A stretch of 35,396 bases of DNA. It comes from Anaerolineae bacterium UTCFX2 (GTDB lineage Bacteria; Chloroflexota; Anaerolineae; Anaerolineales; UBA4823). The notes beneath the pieces were generated by a model. It was not told the DNA's origin. It worked only from the letters and a program-made list of their open reading frames with translations, and did not search any database. Positions 1-8,075 of this stretch are shown here, one piece after another. Position numbers and translations under genes: made by a program. Location of the stretch: NCBI GenBank assembly GCA_002050125.1, contig MWTA01000043.1:1-35396 (forward strand), given 5' to 3'. The first letter of the stretch is position 1. The number at the start of each line of letters is the position of its first letter.

Positions 1-240
1 AAATTCCTGCCCGGCGGAGTTATTCCGGCTGCTTACCTGGCGCATCGTAATGAAGCCATCGTGGCAGCAATCTTTATCGTCATCTGGCACTTCTTCCACG
101 TCCATATTCAACGCCTTAATTTAAGCATCTTCACTGGAAGAATGAACGAGGAAGAGGTGCGCCAATATCATGCTCTGGAATATGAACGGTTAACTGGCAA
201 TGTAACCGAAGACGCCGCTGAACCAGGAGGAAGCGAGTGA
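1..240 (+). CDS. C-terminal part of a membrane cytochrome b (cytochrome b561/formate dehydrogenase gamma-like), 5' end outside the window
   Basis: Frame 1 is open from the first base to a TGA at 238-240 and gives the last 79 residues of a membrane protein. A hydrophobic helix (about residues 24-36) is followed by the histidine-rich motif WHFFHVHIQ, the usual heme b ligand region of small membrane cytochromes b. The fragment aligns along its length with the matching part of the cytochrome b gene at 1738-2961 (FLPGG/EVIPAA, then WH..HVH, then FTG). The two are therefore paralogs on either side of the nine-heme gene. The stop overlaps the next ATG by one base (TGATG), so the two genes are probably translationally coupled. 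The role is inferred: heme b-mediated electron exchange with quinone, passing electrons to the multiheme partner. It is truncated only by the window edge. Confidence 0.8.
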   Translation, partial: KFLPGGVIPAAYLAHRNEAIVAAIFIVIWHFFHVHIQRLNLSIFTGRMNEEEVRQYHALEYERLTGNVTEDAAEPGGSE

Positions 241-1745
241 TGCCGATCCGACGCGCTGTATTTTTCATCCTCTCCGGTCTCGCGTTGATTCTCTTCTCCA
301 TCAGCGTCTTCTTCGTCACAAGTGCATCGGCAAAGCCGGCGGTGCAGGAGGTTCCGACCGAAACCCCACCCCCGGCAGCCGAAACGCCGGTTGCGCCGCC
401 CGAAGGCGCTACCCCCAACCTTTCGCTCGCAGACGATTATTGTCTGGGCTGCCACGGTGCGCCGGGCGAAACGCTGACCCTCCCCAGCAGCGAGGAGTGG
501 GATCTTTATACGCCGGCTGAAATGCACCAGGCTTCGATCCACGGTCAGATGGGATACGCCTGCGTACAGTGCCATACGGAGGTAGGCGAATATCCGCACC
601 CGCCATTTCAGGCAAACGATCTGCGCGATGTGACGCTCCAACTGAACAACGTGTGCGGTCGCTGTCACACCTCACAGTTCGAGCTCGAACAAGACAGCGT
701 GCATTCCGCCGCGCGCGCGGCTGGCATACGTGAAGCAGCGGTGTGCGTCGACTGCCATACCGCTCACGAAGTGCGCCAGTTGACCGATCCGAATACCCAT
801 AAATTGCTGCCAGAAACGCGCCAATGGATTCCGGAGCGATGCGGGTTATGCCACAGCGAGATCTATCAGAAATACGCCCAGAGCGTACATGGAACCGCGT
901 TGAGCGAAGGCAATCCCGATGTTCCCACGTGCATCGATTGTCATGGGGTGCATAACATCGAAGATCCGCGCACCGCATACTTCCGCTTGCGATCGCCCCA
1001 GATGTGCGCCAAATGCCACACCGATGCTAAGCTGATGGCGAAATACGGTCTCTCAACCACCGTTTTGAACACCTACGTGGACGATTTTCACGGCACGACT
1101 GCCGTGCTATTCGAAAAACTATCCCCCGATGCGCAGGTGAATACGCCGGTTTGTTATGACTGTCACGGCGTGCACGATATAAACTCGGTCAATGACCCGG
1201 AAACCGGGCTGCAAATGCGGGCTAACCTGTTAAAGCGCTGCCAGATCTGCCACCCCGACGCAAACACGAACTTCCCAGCGGCGTGGATGTCGCATTACGA
1301 ACCCTCGCCCGAGGTCTACCCGCTGGTCTATTATGTCAATCTGTTCTACAAATACTTTATTCCGGTCACCCTGGGCGGAATGGCTCTTCTCGTAGTGCTG
1401 GATGTCAGCCGCGGCATGCTCAATCGCCGCAGGGAACGCGTGATTCAAGCTGCCGAGAAGCCAGGCGAAATTCAACCCGATCTGGACGTAGAGGGGGATG
1501 AAGATATGGAGTTGAGCGCGTCTGCCGAAGATCCTGCAAATGCAGGCAAGACAGTCGAATCGGCGGGCGCGCAAATAGCAGAAAAAGAAGAGGTTCATCC
1601 CGAGGCGTCGGAGGTTGAAACAGAAGCGAGCCAGTTGGTTGACGATCATGCGACTGCCCTTGCAGAGGATGTAACGCACAAAGACAAAGACAAGGATCAG
1701 GGCGTAGAAACCGCAACGGATGAGGCGGAGGACAACCATGGATGA
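240..1745 (+). CDS. Nine-heme membrane-anchored multiheme cytochrome c
   Basis: The protein has 501 residues from the ATG at 240, preceded by an AGGAGG ribosome site near 226-232. A GTG at 237 is in frame, but the ATG fits the spacing better. Residues 5-30 form a signal anchor. Nine CXXCH heme motifs run from about residue 68 to 338 (CLGCH, CVQCH, CGRCH, CVDCH, CGLCH, CIDCH, CAKCH, CYDCH, CQICH). Many other histidines lie between them as possible distal ligands. A second hydrophobic segment lies at about 365-390, followed by a basic RRRERV stretch and an acidic, low-complexity tail of about 100 residues. The heme domain should be outside the membrane and the tail inside. The gene sits between two paralogous cytochromes b, which suggests an electron carrier between a quinol-reacting cytochrome b and an external partner. 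The redox partner cannot be read from the sequence. Confidence 0.9.
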   Translation: MPIRRAVFFILSGLALILFSISVFFVTSASAKPAVQEVPTETPPPAAETPVAPPEGATPNLSLADDYCLGCHGAPGETLTLPSSEEWDLYTPAEMHQASIHGQMGYACVQCHTEVGEYPHPPFQANDLRDVTLQLNNVCGRCHTSQFELEQDSVHSAARAAGIREAAVCVDCHTAHEVRQLTDPNTHKLLPETRQWIPERCGLCHSEIYQKYAQSVHGTALSEGNPDVPTCIDCHGVHNIEDPRTAYFRLRSPQMCAKCHTDAKLMAKYGLSTTVLNTYVDDFHGTTAVLFEKLSPDAQVNTPVCYDCHGVHDINSVNDPETGLQMRANLLKRCQICHPDANTNFPAAWMSHYEPSPEVYPLVYYVNLFYKYFIPVTLGGMALLVVLDVSRGMLNRRRERVIQAAEKPGEIQPDLDVEGDEDMELSASAEDPANAGKTVESAGAQIAEKEEVHPEASEVETEASQLVDDHATALAEDVTHKDKDKDQGVETATDEAEDNHG

Positions 1746-2961
1746 GCAAGGTCAAACTCTAGAGCAACCCTCCTCCGAACCCGCCCACGCAACCGCCAGT
1801 CAGGTGTTCTATCACCGCTTTGATCTCTCTCAACGGATCGAACACATCCTTCTCCTGACATCATTTACAACGCTTGGCATCACCGGTTTGGCGCAAAAAT
1901 TCATCGACTCCCCAATCAGCCTGTTTGTTATCCAGGCGCTTGGAGGCATCGAATCAACCCGGCGCATCCATCATATCGCAGCCTTCGTCTTGGCGTGGGT
2001 TTCGGTGTACCACGTCCTCGCAGTTCTGTACCGGTTGACTGTGCTGCGCGTGCCGCTCACAATGATGCCGCTGATCGAGGATTTCAAACACCTCTTCGAT
2101 GACCTCGCTTATTATTTCGGGTTTCGAAAGACCAGGGCGTATTACGGCAGATACAACTACGCCGAAAAGGTGGAATACTTCGCCGTGGTGTGGGGCACCA
2201 TTATCATGGCGATCACCGGTTTTATGATGTGGAACCCGCTCACCACCACCCAGTTCCTGCCTGGGGAGGTGATCCCGGCAGCCAAAGCCGCGCATGGCGC
2301 GGAAGCAGTGCTGGCGGTGCTGGCGATCATTATCTGGCATACGTATCACGTTCATTTCAAACGCTTCAACCGCAGCATGTTCACCGGCAAATTAAGCGAA
2401 CAGGAAATGGAAGAGGATCATCCAGCCGAATTGGAGTTGATTGAGACCGGAAACAACTGGCAGCGTCCGCCAGAGGATGTGATCCGCCGGCGGCAGCGAA
2501 CATTCCTCCCGGTTGCAGCCGTGCTAGGGTTGGTGTTCGGCGCGGGGATAATTGCTTTTGTTACGATTGAGCCCGCCACCGCGATCACAACCGTAACGCG
2601 AGGGGAGACAGCCTCGGTGTTCGTGCCGGTAACCCCCACCCCCAGACCTACCAGCGCTCCCACGCCTACCAGCGAAGTATCGCTCAGCGCCGGTCCCAAC
2701 ACTTGGGACGGAACCTATGCGGAGCTCTTCTCCAATCGCTGCGGAACCTGTCATGTGCGGACTGCCGTCGGCGGCTTCAGCCTGGCTACCTACCAATCAG
2801 CCTTGCAGGGTGGAATCAGCGGACCCGGCATAGTCCCTGGAAATGCGCAAGCCAGCAAATTGGTTCAGGTTCAAGAAGAAGGCAACCATCCGGGGAGACT
2901 CACCGCTGAAGAGCTGCAAGCCGTGATTGGCTGGATCAACGCCGGCGCTCCAGAACAATAG
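1738..2961 (+). CDS. Membrane cytochrome b fused to a C-terminal cytochrome c domain
   Basis: The start is the ATG at 1738, which overlaps the preceding gene by 8 bases. GGAGG at 1727-1731 lies 6 bases upstream, and the product has 407 residues. The N-terminal half (about 20-230) has four to five hydrophobic helices with histidines typical of cytochrome b561/formate dehydrogenase gamma proteins (IEHILLL, RIHHIAAF, YHVLAVLY, AHGAEA, WHTYHVHF). A further hydrophobic segment (about 258-280) and a Pro/Thr-rich linker lead to one CXXCH (NRCGTCH, about residue 333) in a small cytochrome c domain ending ELQAVIGWINAGAPE. That ending resembles planctomycete-type cytochrome c domains. The fusion would carry electrons from membrane heme b to an extracytoplasmic heme c in one chain. 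The usual distal-ligand M-P position near the end reads NHP, so histidine may replace methionine. Confidence 0.88.
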   Translation: MDEQGQTLEQPSSEPAHATASQVFYHRFDLSQRIEHILLLTSFTTLGITGLAQKFIDSPISLFVIQALGGIESTRRIHHIAAFVLAWVSVYHVLAVLYRLTVLRVPLTMMPLIEDFKHLFDDLAYYFGFRKTRAYYGRYNYAEKVEYFAVVWGTIIMAITGFMMWNPLTTTQFLPGEVIPAAKAAHGAEAVLAVLAIIIWHTYHVHFKRFNRSMFTGKLSEQEMEEDHPAELELIETGNNWQRPPEDVIRRRQRTFLPVAAVLGLVFGAGIIAFVTIEPATAITTVTRGETASVFVPVTPTPRPTSAPTPTSEVSLSAGPNTWDGTYAELFSNRCGTCHVRTAVGGFSLATYQSALQGGISGPGIVPGNAQASKLVQVQEEGNHPGRLTAEELQAVIGWINAGAPEQ

Positions 2962-2990
2962 CCTCATGTCTGGTTTGTTGCGAGGGCGGC

Positions 2991-4469
2991 GTGACTGAGT
3001 TCTTCCTGCGCAACATTGTTTTAATCTATTTTTTCTATGGCTTGTCCTTCTTCAGCATGGGACTTGCCATCATGATCGAGTTGGGTCACAACTCGGAGCT
3101 AGACTTTGCCAAAGCGCTGGTTCCTCTGGCATGGTTCGGAATCGTACACGGCGGCAACGAATGGTTCGAAATGTACCTGTTGATGAACCCCGCTTTCGCC
3201 GGTCACCCCCACAACAGTTGGATTTCTCCTTTCAGGGTGTTCTTGCTTGCGGCATCTTTCATGCTGTTGATTGCCTTTGGGGCGCGACTGATCTCCGGTC
3301 CTGCAAGACCCGCGCTTCAATGGGGGATGATGTTCGCGGTTGGGGCAATTTGGGGAATCGGGCTGTTTGAATTAATTGTCACTCCGCTGCCGCGCGGCGA
3401 CCGGCTTGTCGCCGCAGATGTCTACTCAAGATATGCATTGGGCATTCCGGGCGCAGCGCTGGTAGTCTGGGGGCTGATCCTGCAGCGCGCCAGGTTCAAG
3501 GAACAGGGCATGAAGAATTACGCCGATGCGCTCCTGGTCGCGGCGATCGCCTTCGGCATTTATGGCGGGATTGGTCAACTGTTCACCGCTTCCAGTTCGG
3601 TTTTTCCGTCCAATCTAATAAATTCAAGCAAATTTCTGCAATGGTTTGGGTTTCCAGTTCAACTGCTGCGCGCCGCGATGGCGACTTTTGCCGCAGCCTT
3701 CATCATCCATTCGCTGCGCGTGTTCGACTTCGAAAATCGCCGGCGGATCGAAGCGCTGCGCCAGGCGCAAATCGAGGAACGCCGGCGGCTGGAGGAGACC
3801 CGGGCTGAACTCCTGCACCGCACCGTGAAAGCCCAGGAAGCCGAAAGACAACGCATCGCCCGTGAATTACACGACGAGACCGGTCAGACGCTCACCGCGT
3901 TAGGTCTGGGGTTAAGAGGGCTGACTTCCTCGATCCATACCAACCCTGAAAGAGCTGAAGAGCAAGCCAAGCATCTCGAAAAGCTGGCGGGCAACGGTTT
4001 GAACGAGCTTCAACGCCTGGTTGCCGGTCTTCATCCTCCTCAACTCGATGACCTGGGGCTGCTGGCGGCTTTGCGCTGGTACATCAATGAAATCCGCGGA
4101 CACTATGCGATCAATATTAAACTCACCAATCAAGGCGATACCCAACGACTTCCAATTGAAACCCGAATCGTGCTCTTTCGCATTGCGCAAGAAGCCCTCA
4201 CCAATATCGTCCGCCATGCAGATACTGACCAGGCAGAGATCCACCTGGAGTGCGATTCTGCGCAAGTGCGCCTACACATCCGCGATTATGGAAAAGGCTT
4301 CGACGTATCAAGCGCTTTAAGCGCCCAAAACAGAGACCCGTGTTGGGGGCTCATGGGGATGCAGGAACGCGCAAACCTGATCGGAGCCGATCTGGAAATC
4401 CAATCCATTCCTGACGAGGGCACGCAGATTCTGGTGGTTGTTCCAATAAAAGAGGGAATTGATGTCTGA
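2991..4469 (+). CDS. Membrane sensor histidine kinase of the NarX/DesK-like (HisKA_3) class
   Basis: The GTG start at 2991 follows a GAGGG ribosome site and lies 29 bases after the cytochrome gene; the product has 492 residues. About seven hydrophobic segments fill residues 5-245, so the input domain is membrane-embedded and contains no recognised PAS, HAMP or GAF domain. A short charged coiled coil (about 250-285) precedes the HisKA_3 H-box ERQRIARELHDETGQ, with His294 as the likely phospho-acceptor. The ATPase domain shows the N-box EALTNIVRHA, the DYGKGFD G1 box and the GLMGMQERA region. It overlaps the response regulator start, which supports a cognate pair. Its position in a cytochrome cluster suggests sensing of redox state, quinone or electron acceptor, but the ligand is unknown. 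Confidence 0.93.
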   Translation: MTEFFLRNIVLIYFFYGLSFFSMGLAIMIELGHNSELDFAKALVPLAWFGIVHGGNEWFEMYLLMNPAFAGHPHNSWISPFRVFLLAASFMLLIAFGARLISGPARPALQWGMMFAVGAIWGIGLFELIVTPLPRGDRLVAADVYSRYALGIPGAALVVWGLILQRARFKEQGMKNYADALLVAAIAFGIYGGIGQLFTASSSVFPSNLINSSKFLQWFGFPVQLLRAAMATFAAAFIIHSLRVFDFENRRRIEALRQAQIEERRRLEETRAELLHRTVKAQEAERQRIARELHDETGQTLTALGLGLRGLTSSIHTNPERAEEQAKHLEKLAGNGLNELQRLVAGLHPPQLDDLGLLAALRWYINEIRGHYAINIKLTNQGDTQRLPIETRIVLFRIAQEALTNIVRHADTDQAEIHLECDSAQVRLHIRDYGKGFDVSSALSAQNRDPCWGLMGMQERANLIGADLEIQSIPDEGTQILVVVPIKEGIDV

Positions 4470-5115
4470 GATCCAGCTTCTTCTCGTCGATGATCACGAG
4501 GTTGTGCGCACCGGGCTTCGAATGCTGCTGGAAAACCAGTCCGATATGGTCATTCTGGCAGAGGCAAGCACTGGAAACGAGGCAATCGAGTTGGTTGACG
4601 TTTATCATCCAAACGTTGTCGTCATGGATATTACCCTGCCAGACATCTCTGGGATCGAGGCAACGCGCCGGTTGAAAGCCAAACATCCGAAAATCGCCGT
4701 GGTCGCGCTGACCATCCATGAAGACGAACAATACTTCTTCGAAATGCTCCAGGCTGGGGCGTCCGGTTATGTGCCTAAGCGCGCCGCGCCCGAAGATCTA
4801 ATCTCCGCGATTCGCGCGGCGTACAACGGCGAAATTTACCTTTACCCCTCCCTTGCCAAAGCCTTGGTCAGCGATTACCTGGGGCGCAGCCGCACCCAAC
4901 AAGAAGAAGAAAAATTGGAAGCGCTGACGCCGCGCGAACAGGAAATCCTGGAACTGCTCGCAGAGGGGTTGACCAATGATGAGATCGCGGAGCATTTAGT
5001 CATCAGCCGGCACACCGTTGCGCGCCACCGTGAAAACCTGATGCGCAAGCTCGATCTGCACAACCGCAGCGAACTGGTCAAGTATGCAATCCGAAAAGGC
5101 TTGATTGCAGCGTAA
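4462..5115 (+). CDS. NarL/FixJ-family response regulator
   Basis: The ATG at 4462 overlaps the kinase stop by 8 bases; an in-frame TTG at 4459 is a less likely start. GAGGGAATT sits just upstream. The 217-residue product has a receiver domain with the acidic pair Asp10-Asp11, phospho-acceptor Asp56 in VVMDITLPD, a switch threonine in VALTIHED and the conserved lysine in YVPKRA. The C-terminal LuxR-type helix-turn-helix (about 152-210) starts LTPREQEILELLAEG and contains SRHTVARHRENLMRKL. All key residues are present, so it should be a phosphorylation-dependent transcription factor partnered with the kinase. Its targets are probably this cytochrome block or the downstream promoters at about 5158 and 5744, which is inference from position only. 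Confidence 0.95.
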   Translation: MSEIQLLLVDDHEVVRTGLRMLLENQSDMVILAEASTGNEAIELVDVYHPNVVVMDITLPDISGIEATRRLKAKHPKIAVVALTIHEDEQYFFEMLQAGASGYVPKRAAPEDLISAIRAAYNGEIYLYPSLAKALVSDYLGRSRTQQEEEKLEALTPREQEILELLAEGLTNDEIAEHLVISRHTVARHRENLMRKLDLHNRSELVKYAIRKGLIAA

Positions 5116-5157
5116 CTGACGCTTCAAACCGGATGGGTGAACCACCCTATATGAAAA

Positions 5158-5166
5158 TGGTATGCT
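5158..5166 (+). promoter_or_regulatory. Possible extended -10 promoter before the small membrane protein
   Basis: TGG followed by TATGCT fits an extended -10 element (TGn-TATnnT) in the 142-base gap between the response regulator and the small membrane protein. No good -35 is visible. A small GGGTG-AAC-CACCC hairpin without a T-run lies just upstream at about 5135-5147 and may weaken readthrough from the operon. Confidence 0.3.
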
Positions 5167-5257
5167 CCGCCCATTGCCCTCCCTCCCTATTGATGATATC
5201 TTAAGCTCAGAAATAACCAAAGTTCAGAATTACAGGTTTCGACCTGGGGAGATTCCG

Positions 5258-5545
5258 ATGGGTAAGAAACAGTTTACAGCAGTTTTTTGGACGCTTTTCC
5301 TGGCGATTCCCTTTACAGCGCTGGCGTTATCGCTTGCCGCGTACCTCACCGAAAACTTGGGCCGGATCATGGCTGACTTCAATGAGTTCAGCATGGCGTA
5401 TTCCGCTGGCAGCAAGGGTTTGATCGTTGAAATGGCTGCCCGATGGCCCGAAGTCGCCGGAATGATCATTGGACAACTGGTGCTGATGACCATATTGCTG
5501 TTCACCTGGCGCTCCCAGAAGACGGAAAATCAACACAACGCATAA
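5258..5545 (+). CDS. Small two-helix membrane protein of unknown function
   Basis: The frame is open from 5162, but the ATG at 5258 has a GGGGAGA ribosome site at the right distance and starts directly with a membrane-protein N-terminus (MGKKQF). The product has 95 residues. Two hydrophobic helices (about 8-30 and 65-85) flank a roughly 35-residue loop, and the C-terminus is short and polar. I do not recognise a family. It lies between the two-component pair and a strong terminator, so it ends the first transcription unit of the cytochrome block. A role as an accessory membrane subunit is possible but unsupported by any motif. Confidence 0.65.
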   Translation: MGKKQFTAVFWTLFLAIPFTALALSLAAYLTENLGRIMADFNEFSMAYSAGSKGLIVEMAARWPEVAGMIIGQLVLMTILLFTWRSQKTENQHNA

Positions 5546-5571
5546 CCATTGCTCTTGGCTGCCTGTAATCG

Positions 5572-5604
5572 GAGTTCGCGGAATCTGTCCCGCGAACTCT
5601 TTTC
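5572..5604 (+). terminator. Rho-independent terminator
   Basis: A perfect 10-base-pair stem, GAGTTCGCGG with CCGCGAACTC, has an 8-base loop and is followed by TTTTC. It lies 26 bases after the stop of the small membrane protein and separates the upstream operon from the ten-heme gene. Confidence 0.88.
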
Positions 5605-5743
5605 ATTTAGAGGAGGGTCACGGAATAAATCGACGAACTTCGCTTGCCTGACGGGAAAACGCTTCGAGGTTGAATTGTCAGGAGCCACAAAAAAATTTAA
5701 GATTGAGTAGAGAAATCACCCTAATACTCTATTAATTTTCGGT

Positions 5744-5749
5744 TATAAT
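5744..5749 (+). promoter_or_regulatory. -10 element (TATAAT) upstream of the ten-heme lipoprotein gene
   Basis: A perfect TATAAT lies in an AT-rich stretch after the terminator. No clear TTGACA-like -35 is present at 16-18 bases, so an activator such as the adjacent NarL-type regulator may be needed. The predicted leader to the ATG at 5842 is about 85 bases. Confidence 0.55.
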
Positions 5750-5841
5750 ACATGCTTATGCGCCTGGAAGCGCAATATCAAAAAATTCTTTCTGTTTTAC
5801 ATTCTGTACAAGTGCCAAAAAACTTAGAGAGGAGAATGCTT

Positions 5842-8055
5842 ATGAAAATAAAATTCTTAATATTAACTGGAGTGCTGCTCTTGTTGATCGCGGTTGCAGC
5901 TGCCTGCCAGCCGGCTCCAGCCCCGACAGCAGCCCCGGTTGAAACAACCCCCTGTCCGACAGCGGCGCCCTGCCCAGAGTGCCCGTCCTGTCCGACGCCC
6001 GAACCGCCAGTGGTGGAGAACGTTCCCTACGAGGAGTTATGGGCTAACTCTGGACATAACGCCTCCGATGCGGAAGCTTTCAACCATTGGAACACAGAAG
6101 ATCCCGCTGCCGTACCCACGATGTGCGCCAAATGCCACACCAGCGAGGGTTACGAGGAATTCACCTCCACCGGAACGATCGCCAATGCAATCCCCGCTCC
6201 GGCTGGAACAATTCAATGTGTCGCCTGTCACAACGAGACCGCCGCGGCGTTGGACTCTGTCACCTTCCCATCGGGGATTGAAATAACCGACACCGGCCCA
6301 GCCACGCGCTGCATGGTCTGTCACCAAGGGCTCGCTTCCAAAAACACAGTGGACGCGGCGCTCGAGAAATTCGGCGTGACGGGTGATCCTGACAAAGTGC
6401 CGGAACCCGTGGACGGCGCTCAGCTTGGTTTCATGAGCAACCACTACTATCCTGCCGGCGCTACCCTTTACGGCACCGAAGCTAAAGGCGGATACGAATA
6501 CGACGGAAAGAGTTACGATGGCAAATTCCGGCATGTCGAAGGGATCCAGGACTGCCTCGGCTGTCACAACTCGCACAGTTTGGAAGTGAAGCTGGATACC
6601 TGCAAAAAGTGTCATGAAGGCGTCTCAACCGTTGAAGATCTGCGTAATGTCCGCATGCAAGGTTCTTTTGTAGATTACGACGGCGATGGCAACGTGCAGG
6701 AAGGTATCGATGGCGAGCTGAAGGGGCTGCAAGAAATCCTCTACAGCGGCATTCAAGAATATGCCCGCGACGTGGTAGGCACCGGGATCGCCTATGATCA
6801 AAATGCCTATCCGTATTTCTTTACCGATGCTGATGGAGACGGCACACCTGACACCAATGCAGATGGCAAGCGCACCGCTTACTCCACCTGGACTGCCAGG
6901 CTGGTCAAAGCGGCTTACAATTACCAATCATCGGTGAAGGATCCAGGCTCATTCGCCCACAACGCAAAATACACCATTCAATTGATGCACGACTCGATCG
7001 TGGATTTGAACGATAAGCTTGGAACTATCGACATAGCATCGCTTCACCGTGAAGACCCGGGCCATTTTGCCGGCAGCACCGAACCGTTCCGGCACTGGGA
7101 TGCCGAGGGCGGCATTGTACCCGGCGAATGTGTTAAGTGCCACCAAGACGAAGGGGTTCCGCAATTCTTGGCTAATGACGCCAACATTGCTATGCCCGCC
7201 AGCAACGGCTTTATGTGCACCACCTGCCACAATGAGCAGGCGTTCCCTGCGCTCTACGATGTTACTGAAGTGACTTTCCCCTCCGGCGCCAAAGTAACCT
7301 TTGGCGGAACAGATGCAGATGGAAAACCCATCGCAGACCCATCTAACCTGTGCCTGCTCTGCCACCAGGGGCGCTCATCCACTTCGATCGTTAACAAGAG
7401 CCTAGTGGATAAGGAACCGAACACTCCCGATCCGGGCATTCGCCCCCAGAATATCCACTATTTTGCCGCAGGAGCCACCCTATTCGGGGACGAAGTCCAG
7501 GGCGCTTACCAGTTTGAGGGTCAGGACTATCTTGGCTTCAATTCCAGTCACCCGCTCAATAAGTGTAAGGATTGCCACGACGTCCATGCACTCGAGGTCA
7601 AAATTCAATCATGCACGGGCTGCCACAGCGGCTCGTCTGATCCGCAAGATCCGCGGACGTATCGGTTGGATCGCACTGACTACGATGGCGACGGAGATAC
7701 CAACGAGGGCATCAGCGCCGAAATCGACGCTTTTGCTGAACGATTGTACGCCGCGATGCAAGCTTACGCAGTCAAAATTGGTACGCCGATTCTGTACGAC
7801 TCCCACAGGTATCCATACTTCTTCGTGGATGCAGACGGCGACGGCGTTGCGGACACCGGCGAAAAAGGACCGGTTAGCTATAACGCCTGGACGCCAACCC
7901 TGGTGAAAGCCGCCTACAATTACCAGCTCTACCAAAAAGACCCAGGCGCGTTCACCCACAATCCCAAGTACGTGCTGCAATTCCTCTACGATTCGATTGT
8001 AGCATTGGGCGGCGATGTCAGCGGGTTCACCCGACCTGCCACGCCAGCCGAATAA
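5842..8055 (+). CDS. Ten-heme cytochrome c lipoprotein made of two five-heme repeats
   Basis: The ATG at 5842 is chosen because AGGAG at 5830-5834 sits 7 bases upstream; the ATG at 5836 is too close, and 5752 would add an unlikely N-terminus. The product has 737 residues. Residues 1-22 form a lipoprotein signal peptide ending AAAC. A Pro/Cys-rich linker (about 23-55) precedes two homologous units of about 330 residues starting near residues 63 and 400. Each unit has five CXXCH motifs: CAKCH, CVACH, CMVCH, CLGCH, CKKCH, then CVKCH, CTTCH, CLLCH, CKDCH, CTGCH. Each ends with D-x-DGDG loops and a conserved LVKAAYNYQ helix followed by KDPG(S/A)F. The duplicated heme units and surface anchoring suggest a long-range electron conduit or surface reductase. 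No catalytic family was recognised, so a carrier role is the safest reading. Confidence 0.92.
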   Translation: MKIKFLILTGVLLLLIAVAAACQPAPAPTAAPVETTPCPTAAPCPECPSCPTPEPPVVENVPYEELWANSGHNASDAEAFNHWNTEDPAAVPTMCAKCHTSEGYEEFTSTGTIANAIPAPAGTIQCVACHNETAAALDSVTFPSGIEITDTGPATRCMVCHQGLASKNTVDAALEKFGVTGDPDKVPEPVDGAQLGFMSNHYYPAGATLYGTEAKGGYEYDGKSYDGKFRHVEGIQDCLGCHNSHSLEVKLDTCKKCHEGVSTVEDLRNVRMQGSFVDYDGDGNVQEGIDGELKGLQEILYSGIQEYARDVVGTGIAYDQNAYPYFFTDADGDGTPDTNADGKRTAYSTWTARLVKAAYNYQSSVKDPGSFAHNAKYTIQLMHDSIVDLNDKLGTIDIASLHREDPGHFAGSTEPFRHWDAEGGIVPGECVKCHQDEGVPQFLANDANIAMPASNGFMCTTCHNEQAFPALYDVTEVTFPSGAKVTFGGTDADGKPIADPSNLCLLCHQGRSSTSIVNKSLVDKEPNTPDPGIRPQNIHYFAAGATLFGDEVQGAYQFEGQDYLGFNSSHPLNKCKDCHDVHALEVKIQSCTGCHSGSSDPQDPRTYRLDRTDYDGDGDTNEGISAEIDAFAERLYAAMQAYAVKIGTPILYDSHRYPYFFVDADGDGVADTGEKGPVSYNAWTPTLVKAAYNYQLYQKDPGAFTHNPKYVLQFLYDSIVALGGDVSGFTRPATPAE

Positions 8056-8075
8056 GCCGCACACTCCAGCATAAG

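Noticed and set aside
168-978. Antisense frames in the nine-heme gene
   Set aside because: They oppose a gene with nine heme motifs and show no domain or ribosome site.
1720-1737. Upstream in-frame start for the cytochrome b/c fusion at 1720
   Set aside because: It gives an MRRRTT extension inside the preceding gene, while GGAGG is correctly spaced only for the ATG at 1738.
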